From the NCBI GenBank assembly GCA_963556695.1, contig CAUWAG010000006.1:3224001-3288000 (forward strand): DNA of 64,000 nt. Reading direction: 5' to 3'. Source of the stretch: Anthostomella pinea (lineage: Eukaryota; Ascomycota; Sordariomycetes; Xylariales; Xylariaceae). Both the position numbers and the translations under genes were made by a program. Under the pieces are notes generated by a model that ran no database searches, was not told where the DNA came from, and saw only the letters and a list, made by a program, of their open reading frames with translations. This document shows positions 22,807 to 32,428 of the stretch, piece by piece; position 1 is the stretch's first letter; each line of letters opens with the position of its first letter.

Positions 22807-23369
22807 TGTTTGTTTTGTTTGTTTTGTATTTAACGTGGGGGGTAGCTCCTCAGTAGTGCAAACCACGCCTCCCAGAGCCATTGCATCGCAAGGTTGTAGA
22901 GGGGTCAAATTAGATACATTCAGATCCGCGCACGAGCCTATCCTCGCTGTAGCGGTACCAATCTGGAGTGTTCAGATGGTTTTAGTCAATACCCAAGCAC
23001 GATTCCGTCAGAAAAACCTCTTATCTAGTGACAAAGCGACCCAGTAAACCTCAGTTCTCTGGTGTACATATCGTTCCAGTAACCGTTCGATATATGTCGC
23101 ATTGGTGGGTGGAGTAGGTGTTTATTATCTGCTGGCGAGGGAAACCACAAGGGGGAAAACCTCGCAGGAGTGGCTATTGTGGAGACAAGCTGCTTGGCTA
23201 TCGGGCTCTGCAATAAAATGGGGCCTCTCCACTGTTGTGTGCTGGTTATCGACTTGCACAAGCCGGGTCAGAAAGGGGGCCATAGCAGGATTCGAACCCA
23301 CTTGTTCTCGTCGCCCACCGCACAAACGAGAACACAACCAGGCGCATTTGACCATTGTGCCATACGGCC
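22807..23369 (-). mobile_element. tRNA-derived SINE, copy A (abuts the LINE 5' end)
   Basis: About 563 bp on the minus strand. The head (from 23369) reads as a tRNA: acceptor GGCCGTA pairs with TATGGCC (7 bp, one G-T), A box TGGCACAATGG and B box GGTTCGAATCC at normal tRNA spacing plus an extra hairpin (GTTCTCG/CGAGAAC). The body follows, then a 3' segment ending in ACGTTAAATACAAAACAAAC. The tail runs straight into LINE endonuclease sequence at 22806. No target duplication of its own was found. Confidence 0.82.
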
Positions 23370-25409
23370 CCTGACACTCTAAAAAAAAGAGGCTTTACTC
23401 CCTATATCACATCTAATGGCTTGGTCTGCAGAGATTTCGTTCAATTGAGGTTGTTTCATTCCAGTGGTGCTGCCGTCATTGATATTTCAGGATTTTCCTT
23501 TCAGAAGGGGAAACAATGGTGAAATCAGCCTCAGAGACCTGTGACGGGCTGCTGCTGATGTCGTCAAGCAGCGCTTGGCGGAGCCTGCTCAAAGTTGCCG
23601 GGCCGTATGTCTTTCTAGGGGCCGGGGATTTGAGCACGCCGCCAGTGGTCGTCTTTGGGACGGCTATGGGCGTGTTTGGTGGCCCGTCATGAAAGGGTGC
23701 CATCCAGCTTGTAAGAAAATTTCTCTTATGTCTAAGTAAAGATAGTCAGTTACTAAAAGAAGTGCCTGCTTTAGCGCAAGAATCGATGTTGCGCCCTAAC
23801 AGCGGGGCGCCAAGAAAAATAGTTGTTTTTGGCAAGTGTGTGTGTCTTGCTCATACATAATGAGTATCACTTCCACAGTATCGCCTCGCTCTCTTGTGTC
23901 GGAAGTAATGAAATGACTTTCAGTTAGAGCCTATGAATGCAAGAAGCCACAACTCATATTCAATCAATGAAGAGGTATTCACCAATGAGTGTCATTTGAG
24001 TTGCCCCTTGCCAGGACTCTCATCGCCAAGGGTTTTTCTTGGCCCCAACAGATACGAGAGAACTGTATACAGCATACAGAATCGAGAGATTTGAGGATGC
24101 AATGGCTTGTCTGACCAGCCACGAGACACCAGCAGCATTTTGGTAACCCTCCTGCCCTCGTCCGATCAATATGCATAACTCACATATTGCACATGTTGGG
24201 TCGGAATGCGGCCACATCTGCACCAACGTGACACTGTGAACCAAACTCTACTGCATGACGGCCGGGTTTCCGAGTAGCCGATGCACTGCGCCACAATTCT
24301 GACAAGCTTGTGCATGCATTTTTCTAGAGTAGCATTGGTTCGATATAACTGCCGCTTTTCCCCAGGAAAACCTCTCGCGGGACGGCCTATCAGCGGTCGC
24401 AACCTGGGGGCCAGCAACAGCCAAGTAGCCGAACGGACCAACATCCACGTTCGGCCGGGCCGTGTCGGCGTCAATGCACCCGCGCTCATTACTACCCTCT
24501 ACCAACAACATTTGTCTCCAAGCCGTCCCGCGACCTTCTGCATGCCACGGACGGATGCCTGTGATTCATCACCTGCTTCGACTGCAAACCTGATTGGTCA
24601 GATTCAAGTTGTTCCAGGCGGGCTACTCTGGTACGAATCGTTTGCAGAATGATAATGTCACGTCAAAAAGCATGTGAGCGGATGAGTGTATGTGATTGAG
24701 GCTCCGGGCATGTACGGATGCTACCGAGGCCTGTGAGCCTTACCAACACGCATATTTTTACTTCTCCGATGTTGTACCAAGTCCTGGTCGGTGTGAGACA
24801 CACAGCTCGCGTTCGGACGCCCGGGTGGCCATCAGTACAACGTCGGCCTTCATCCCCTGAACTGAAGCGCGTAAATGAGAGAGCCTAGCGCGTGCTGCGG
24901 AAGATTGGGGGTAGACCCGAGGTCGACCAACCTAGGTATATTAGATTTTGATTTGTACGAAGAAGGGGTGGTTCTAGCACCGGCTCCACGATACAACTGT
25001 TGGGGCGACAGTGTGGTATTGATGTATGATCAATGTTTCTCTTGGTGCAACCTAGCCCGCACCGGAACACCCATCAGAGGGCATCACGGAAGGCCGGCTT
25101 GGTGATCACATTGAAACGCTTCTGATGACCACACTGCACCAACAGCACAATGCCGAGTGATGTGCCGTGACGGCGCAATCGGGGGGGGGGGGGGGGGGGG
25201 GGGGGGGGTTGTATCCCCATCGAAGAGTGTCAACGTGCTGCAGACGATCATCTCCGTGCAGTACATGGGGGAATCCCAGAAGCATGCCGCCTACTGACCA
25301 ACAGGTTGGCCGCATCGTCTCCCAAGCAGAGTCACAGTGTTGGGAGTAACGAAACGGTATCCATGCAACTAGGACACGCAAGTCGACATTGACGTAGGTT
25401 CTTTGGGAC
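23370..25409. other. gene-poor stretch with a 28-nt poly-G run
   Basis: Two kilobases without a supported gene. A 75-codon minus-strand frame (23703-23476, MAPFHDGPPNTPIAVPKTTT...) has protein-like composition but no known motif; it could be a small gene or an exon (low confidence). A run of 28 G lies at 25181-25208. Confidence 0.45.
25181..25208. repeat. poly-G tract, 28 nt
   Basis: An uninterrupted run of 28 G on the plus strand. Such runs are rare in fungal DNA and are prone to sequencing error, so the exact length is doubtful. Confidence 0.85.
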
Positions 25410-25423
25410 GCTTCCTGACTCTT
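25410..25423. repeat. target-site duplication of SINE copy B (left)
   Basis: GCTTCCTGACTCTT, repeated exactly at 25972-25985 on the other side of the SINE. Confidence 0.9.
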
Positions 25424-25971
25424 GATTGATTGTATTTATCGTGGGTGCAGTCCCTCAACAGGGCAAACCACGCCTCCCAGAGCCATTGCATCGCAAGGTT
25501 GTAGAGGTGTCAGTCTAGATATATTCAGATCCGTGCACGAGCCTATCCTCGCTGTAGCGGTACCAATCTGGAGTGTCCAGATGGTTTTAGTCAATACCTA
25601 AGCACGATTCTGTCAGAAAAACCTCCTATCCAGTGACAAAGTGACCCAGTGGACCTCAGTCCTCTGATGTACACATCGTTCCAGTAACCGTTCGATATAT
25701 GTCATATTGGTGGGTGAAATAGGTGTTTGTTATCTACTAGCAAGAGAAACCATAAGGAGAAAAACCTCGCAAGAGTGGGTATTATGGAGACAAGCTGCTT
25801 GGCTATCGGGCTCTGCGATAATGGGGCCTCTCTACTGTCATGTGCTGGTTATCGACTCGCACAAGCCGGGTCAGAAGGAGGCCATAGCAGGATTCAAACC
25901 CACTTGTTCTCGTCGCCCACCGCACAAACGAGAACACAACCAGGCGCATTTGACCATTGCGCCATACGGCC
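25424..25971 (-). mobile_element. tRNA-derived SINE, copy B, complete
   Basis: 548 bp, minus strand, about 85-90 percent identical by eye to copy A along its whole length. The head has the same acceptor stem GGCCGTA/TATGGCC, A box TGGCGCAATGG and B box GGTTTGAATCC. The tail is shorter, a TCAATCAATC-like repeat instead of (CAAA)n. An exact 14-bp direct repeat (GCTTCCTGACTCTT) flanks it, the mark of target-primed retrotransposition. This defines both ends of the family. Confidence 0.9.
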
Positions 25972-25985
25972 GCTTCCTGACTCTT
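25972..25985. repeat. target-site duplication of SINE copy B (right)
   Basis: Second copy of GCTTCCTGACTCTT. Confidence 0.9.
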
Positions 25986-27441
25986 CATCGGTCTTCCCAA
26001 CACCCTCGATCGGGGGCTTGGGTACTTCTGGCGATCCAACGGGTGCAACTACGTTTGGCTTCGCCTGGACTTGCCAGTATGGCTCCAACATGGGATCGGA
26101 AAACTTGTATGGAATGATGTGATCACGTCTGGAGCATGGCTCCATGAAATCTCCTCGTTGGGATACTTGTCGCCTGTCTCGTTGGTATATGGAGCTATGT
26201 GGCTCCAGGCTCTTGCAAGGCTCGCTCATCCTTCTCAAGCTACATGCAGGGACCACTTCATGGTAATACGGCACGGTCTTACGTTGTACGCAATCACTCC
26301 AGGCCGAACTAATAGTAAATATGGCACATGTATGCGATCTGACAGGCGTATGGATTGGTAATCTTCGAGATGACATACTTCTTCAACGAGATTCGATGGC
26401 GTCCTAACTCTCGTTCCAGATTCTTCGGGGCAATGCCTTGCGCCCCTGCCATCGGATGCATCCCTGAATGGGTATGAATGGGTAATAAACACTCACCCGA
26501 TAGACTAGCGCGGTCAAGACGTGCCTGGGTCGTGGCTCCTGGCACACTTACTGTGAGAAGCAACCAAATCTATGTGGTTGGCATCATTGAAGATACTCAT
26601 TAAGTGAGAGCCATGACGGTAGTGGGAAATCGGCACCATAATAATATCATGTGATGTCAAAGGGAATTATATAGTACCAACGCTATTTGAATGACAGTAA
26701 ACTAATGGCTGCTCGCGGTCCTCTGTGAACACCACAAGACTTCCGGGGAGAATAAACAAGCATTAAATGTTGGATTCTGGGCTACGTTAGCCCATCCATA
26801 GTCATCCTTCAGGATCACCATCCCCATCTGTGACTCTGTCACATACGTGGCCACATAAGGCCACGTATCCTTTTCCTTTAGTATCTTGGATATATAGGGC
26901 CACTCTGGCCGCTCCAGAGTAGCTGGAATTCCTCTCCTTAATAGAACACTTTGAAATCTCACATTAAACCGAACGCTCGCCAGTTGCCAGCCGCAAAATT
27001 AGAGGCATCTGAAAGAAATATCTGAGTCCACCTAAACGCAATTGAAGAGCCATTTACGATGACAGACAGTTCTGGCAAAACCCTAAGCTGACGAGAAGTT
27101 CTGAGGGCTATGCTGATGAGGCTTTGCCAATCGACAGCTCCGAAGGCTGACCAATTCCTCTAGAATCCGGGGCGATGGTAACTTCGCATCGTGGCACTGC
27201 TCATGAGTGTGCAAAGCCTCGATACGACCAGGAGGAACCAACTATTGAATGCTCATCGAGCATTAGCAGCCCAGGAACGCGACCGGACTTACGGAATAAG
27301 CGCAGGGCGTCGAGTGAATGAAACAAGTAAAAGTATACATTCTGAAACATTGGAGATTTCGTGAGCATTATGATCGTGGGATGAAGGGCCATGAGGCTAA
27401 CCCGGCCGTAAACGGGGACAACTTTACTCAGCAACAACATC
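25986..27441. other. accessory stretch with coding-like fragments
   Basis: No complete gene. On the minus strand, bases near 26130-25990 read YKFSDPMLEPYWQVQAKP and on to GKTDEESGS, where the SINE target lies; the frame continues beyond the SINE (VPKNLRQCRLACPSC...). Another minus frame (26962-26702; LERPEWPYISKILKE, KDDYGWANVAQNPTF) also looks protein-like. Both are unrecognised and may be remnants. Confidence 0.35.
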
Positions 27442-28168
27442 GTGGCATCAACATCATCGAGCGCATCGTCTAAAGCATCGACACATTCATCTCAAACAGA
27501 AAGTTCCACTCGCCAGTACATTCTTGATTCTCCTCCTCAATACCGACTTCTTAACTGCTTGGGCCTTCCTCCGAAGACTGAACCACACTCCCTCGTCAGG
27601 AAGTACGCAACTACCGCCCTCTCCCTCGTCCCTCCCACCACCAAGGTCGCAGCCCAAGATCCCTCTACCGGCGCCGGCTTCGTTGTCGCCAGCATCATAG
27701 GATCAAGACCTGACGATCAACTTCAACACGCAAGACGTGCAGACGGCCACGGTCCGCAACGGCGGCATCGAGCCCTCGACCGTGAAAGGTATCCCCAGCC
27801 CAGCCGACCTCGCCGGCCTCACCTGTGGGTTCATGTTCCGCACCGCCAACGTCGGCAACGGCAACAACGTCCTCGGCTAACAGGCCATGGACATCTTCAA
27901 GGACGGGTTGACGCACCTCGTCTCCCTGGAGCAGGGCAATCTGCGCAATACCCAACTTTCGCGCATTCGTTTCGATGCCGGCGGTGGGTTCTGAGAGTTC
28001 GGAAAAGCTGGCTTCGTGGCCACCATCACGGTGTTCCCCTGTCTCGTCGGCAAGGTCCTGCACTGGGAGTCGGTGGCGGCGGGCGTTTTTGATATCAGCG
28101 TCGTCAAGTAGGCCTTCGCCTTCGATGGTGAGAACGTCCCCAACGGCCTCGGTGTTGCTTGGTGGTAA
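27442..28168 (+). pseudogene. unrecognised gene with in-frame stops
   Basis: A Ser/Thr-rich start (MASTSSSASSKASTHSSQT) leads to KVAAQDPSTGAGFVVASII. From 27701 a different frame carries a long coding-like stretch (DQDLTINFNTQDVQTATVRN, PSPADLAGLTCGFMFRTANV, GFVATITVFPCLVGKVL) to a final stop at 28166. It is broken by TAA at 27878, TGA at 27992 and TAG at 28109, each one C-to-T or G-to-A change from a sense codon (Gln, Arg or Trp). The change of frame at 27700 could be an intron acceptor (CATAG) whose donor I could not fix. Family unknown. Confidence 0.5.
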
Positions 28169-28947
28169 AGGAGTTGTATTCTGGACTTCTTGAACTCTTG
28201 AAGTCCCCTCCTCTCGGTCGGCTAAGTATCAGGCGCTGTTAGATGGATATAATTCGCATTTTTGTGAGTTTGGCTTTTGGTAGGTCTGTCTTCCTCGGAA
28301 ACCGTTTATGGCGATAAGAAAGGGGGCTTTTTCACTTACGGAGTGCAATGCCTCTGGCTAACAACGGAGGAGCCCATGATGACCTGGGATTTTTATTCCT
28401 TCCACACCCGACAAATGTTGAGAACGGGTAACCCAGGTCTATAAATTATTGCCTACAAGTTTGACACTACTGTTGTACATCAGCTGTAGGTCGATAATCT
28501 CAGATGGTCGCAGCTGTAGCGTGTGCTTGTGCCTTCTGCCAGGGGCCCAGAATACCATGTTACGATGACTAGTATTCTGGATGTTCTGCTTGCTGTCTAG
28601 AAGGATGGGAGCTTGTCCCATCCGAAAGGTCTCTTTAGTCTAGATACAGTGCAAACGGTACCTTGTCCCTTGGGCAACAATCCCGCCCAACCGATAAGAC
28701 ACCTGACAGCTGGATCAGCTGGATCCACATGCTTCCCCAATGTTGACATACTTCGGGGTTATCGAGCTAAGCGAATATGGATATATCCGTAATCTGTAAG
28801 CTACCCGACGCCGGCCGGAGCCGGAACTCACCCCACCCTGCGTCATTGAACCATCACCATGATGTATCACTCTGCCAACGTCCTCTCTGTTAGGCAATTC
28901 CATCTCGAAAAAGGACTGGGAATACGAACATCGCCTATCTCACCGCC
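28169..28947. other. intergenic, F-box gene promoter side
   Basis: No coding frame, repeat or RNA gene recognised. Confidence 0.5.
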
Positions 28948-30753
28948 GTGATGACATCGCTTCTCCGACTCCCCGATGAGCTGCTTGAGGGCATTGTCCA
29001 GCACCTCGGGCCTCGCGACACTGTCGCCTTCGGCATCACCTGCAAACGGATCCACAGGGTCGCAACCGCGTCTCTGGTCTGGAGACGGCATTGCATAGAA
29101 ACGTGGCGGTATTGGCAACGGCGACATAAACTGGCTGAGAAGACAAAGCTTCCACCGGCGCAGACAGATTGGCGGCAGCTATTCAAGGAGCGTGCGATAA
29201 TTGACCGTGATGCCCTGGCACTCTTTGACAAGATGCTCACAGAACAGCAAAGCCGAAGTCACCGCATGGAAGAGATCGCGTCACAGGGCTATGATGTGAA
29301 GGACTTGCTGCTTCGTCTGCAGAACGAGACACTTGATTCAGCTGAAGACGTACTGGCCAGAAGATACCATGCCGCTGCGATTCTAGGCCAGATTCATCGC
29401 TTGATAGCCTTGGATAAGTGGACTATGCTGCAGCAGGGGCACCCGGTGAAGCTGGAAGAGGCCTTGGGCGCATACGACCTCTTCGTCACCTCTGGACAGA
29501 AGGGCGATCTGGATGACATCGCACGGGAATTGGACGTCATCGCACAGCGCGTCAGAGACACCGATCCTGAGTTCGAGAACCTCAGCATTCGCCAAAGAGC
29601 AGTCAAGGTCGCAGAGCTCTTGAGGTCGGAGGAGTTGGTCGGCAACCCTAGAGTGGACGATTACCATGCCCTGCGAAACAACTTCATCAGCATCGCATTG
29701 TTCGACGAGGTACACACGTCTCTACCGCTCCAATCGGTCAGCATATACTGCGCTGTAGCCCAAAGACTTGATGTCAATGCCAAGCCATCCAATTTCCCGC
29801 AACACGTCCATGCGGTTATCGAGGCTCTCCCAGATCAGACCCTCGACGGTGTGTCTGCGACGCCTACATCAGAAGCTCCGCCCGAAGTTATGTATATGGA
29901 TCCATGGAACTCGAGTGACGAGGTCCCCGAAGACCAGCTGAGCGCCCGTCTGTCTCAGATGGGCGTCCCACTGGGCCTCCAGGGGCACCTGCTCGGAGCT
30001 GCCAGTACGATGGAAATGGTGACACGCACCGGTCGCAATATCATGAACTCGGTCGAGCAAGCGAGACATCGGCCGCGCCTCGCGAATCGGCCCGCCTACC
30101 CGGATAACGATTCGGCATGGTACAGCATTCTCTGGTCGATGCTCGTGCTGGGCGACAGTGAGCCCGCCGCCGCAGTACACCATCGACGCCAAGTCCTTCC
30201 ATACCTGGTCGAGCACTTCCAAACCCACTTTCCGAACGACATCGCCCTCATTGAACGGATCCCACCCATGTTCACTCAGGGGCGCGAACACCAGCTCATG
30301 ACAGAGCTTGTAGCGAGCGCGCGCCATGTCGACTACGGCGTGAAGACTGTGTGTCCTCGGAATCATGACACTCAGGTGCAGCACAAGGTCGGACATTACT
30401 TCAAGCACAGGCGCTACGGGTACGAGGGCTTTGTCGTCGGGTGGGATACCCACTGTGCCGCCGAGCCAGCTTGGATCGAGCAGATGCGCGTGGATGACCT
30501 GCCTAGGGGTCGAGATCAGCCTTTTTACAATATAGTGTAAGTCTCGCGCCCCAAGATTGGCCTTCACGCAATGCTAAGTCGTAGTAGTGCCGACGATAAG
30601 AGTGTCCGTTATGTCGCGGAGGAGAACATCCAGGTCATACATGAAATGCCGTCGCTGGCGTTAATGCAGCTCGCGGGACGGTACTTCAAGCGCTGGGACG
30701 AGGAGAAGATGATGTTTGAGAGCAATATTCGGGATCAATATCCCGATGATTGA
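28948..30753 (+). CDS. F-box / SirB1-like / YccV-like protein (FBXO21 type)
   Basis: Two exons, 28948-30536 and 30585-30753, with a 48-nt intron (donor GTAAGT, branch GCTAAG) that restores FYNIV-SADDKSVRYVAEENI; 585 aa. Residues 5-50 are an F-box (LLRLPDELLEGIVQHLGPRD). The middle is a SirB1/transglutaminase-like region (residues about 200-300, DDYHALRNNFISIALF). The end is a YccV-like hemimethylated-DNA-binding fold: VQHKVGHYFKHRRYGYEGFV, GWD, DDLPRGRDQPFYNIV, YVAEENI. This order is that of FBXO21, an SCF substrate receptor. The alternative ATG one codon later (28951) would remove only the first Met. The gene looks intact. Confidence 0.88.
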
Positions 30754-31098
30754 GTTATTGCGGTAGTGTTTGATAGGGGGGTGGTCGAAAGGTCGGGCTC
30801 GTGTGCAGCATCCAAGCCGTGTAACCTATTCGTGTCAATGGTCACGTCACTAATCCGGGTTGCGTCTTGAGCAAAACAGCAATGGGTATGGAGAATTCAG
30901 TAGGTTTCCGAATAATCAGAATTCAGCGCGTAGTTATCTAGGCTACCCCAGATCATATGGAGACCGAGTGACATTCGGCTTCTTGTACCCACGATACGGA
31001 GTCTTCTTCGGTGTTAGAGTGGTTAGAGGAAGCTTCCTCTTGGTCAACCTCTTTTATTTCACCGATAACGGAGATCATCACAGTGCCTCGTCCTGGAC
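30754..31098. other. intergenic
   Basis: 3' UTR region of the F-box gene and 3' end of the BTB pseudogene on the other strand. Nothing else seen. Confidence 0.5.
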
Positions 31099-32072
31099 CT
31101 AAACCTCAGTTTTGGTGTCAGAGTCAGAGTCGGAGTCGGAGTCAGAAGAGTCCACCGTAATGATCGTTCGACTGCCAGCGCCATTATCGCACTGACTGAG
31201 GCCAACGCAATTCTGAACCATGAGGCCACAGCCCGAACACGCAATCGGCAGTTCCGGGACTGCAATACTCTTGAGTACCTCGACGGCGAACTTCGCAATG
31301 CGCGTGGCGTGTGCTGCGAAACTGATATCCTGCACGATCCACTGCGCGTCCACTACGAGCTGCACATACATCCGCCACAGCTGATCGTTGTTGGGCAGAG
31401 CTTGTGCTTTCTGGACAGCGTCAAAGAAATCATCAGCCTTTGCGTCGTCCATGAAATTGTCTTCATCGTACAAGCCCTTCGTTGCTTGTCTGTACCGGTC
31501 CTCGATGTGGACCTTGAGCTGGTCTATCTCCGAACTCAGAGCTCAGAGACATTCTTGCTTGACCTCCTGGAGCATGAAGAATTCGGCTGACATGTAGAGG
31601 CCCTTGAGCTTCATGAACAACCCTGCCTCGTCGGAAGGCTCGATGGTACGTCCTATTAGAATAACACATGCATTAGGAATGATATCTCTAAAATGTCGCT
31701 GCCAGCTCCAGGCGCGTTGGAAAGGGGTAAGCAGGGTGGGAGTTCGAGGTCTTGACTCACGTCCAGTGTAGAGGTAGCGAATGATCTGGTCTACATCCTC
31801 CGGCTCTTGCTCCTTGATCTCAATGATGCCGGTACGGGCCTCCTGCGCGTGCTTTGTTAGTCACCTGAGCAAAGAAACATAACAGCTGCAATATCCGGGT
31901 TCCTTACAGAGTAACCACCCGTCAGAGCCTTCTTGAAATACTCGGACCGCCGGTAGAGGATGATCTTGTGGAGCTTCCATTCCCTGTCCTTGCACTTGAC
32001 GACGACGTCGCTGAAGAAGCCGGACTCGAGGAGGTCGAGGTCGCCCTGGTCTCGGGGAACGGAGGGCGGCAT
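31099..32072 (-). pseudogene. BTB/POZ protein with one in-frame TGA
   Basis: Three exons on the minus strand: 32072-31908, 31842-31761 and 31652-31099. Joins restore KALTGGYS-EARTGIIEIKEQ and IIRYLYTG-RRTIEPSDEAG. Residues 10-85 are the BTB fold (LLESGFFSDVVVKCKDREWK, LHKIILYRRSEYFKKAL, EDVDQIIRYLYTG). Then TGA at 31545-31543 stops the frame after QEVKQECL. Coding continues beyond it in the same frame for 148 codons (LSSEIDQLKVHIEDRYRQAT ... a Cys pair CSGC, ending in DSSDSDSDSDSDTKTEV). CGA-to-TGA would explain it. Either a recent nonsense allele, a truncated functional BTB protein of about 120 aa, or a sequencing error. Confidence 0.75.
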
Positions 32073-32426
32073 AGTGTCGAGAATCCTTGATGCATATGGT
32101 ACTGTTTGTCGGCGTGTTGAAGAATGGGAAGAAAAGTGTGTGCGTGGTTGATTGGGAGAAGCTTGCTGACCGAGGGTGCAGATGGAGAAGGAAGGTTGAC
32201 GGTGGGAGCCGAGAGATCGTGGATGTGCCGAGTTTTCAGTGGGGTTCGGTGGCGATGGTATCAGTATCGCGAGGAATAGGGAAGGAGCGAAACGAGTGTA
32301 CCTTACCTAGGAGGGAGTTGGTCGTTGGTCGTTGGGAAGATGGTGAAGTGGAAGTGAAGGCATTTATGTGTGTGTTGTGGCATTGGAGTGATCCTGTCTA
32401 CCCTCTTGCCCCATTTGCATGTCGAG
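32073..32426. other. intergenic, promoter of the BTB gene
   Basis: No coding frame recognised. Confidence 0.4.
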
Positions 32427-32428
32427 TA

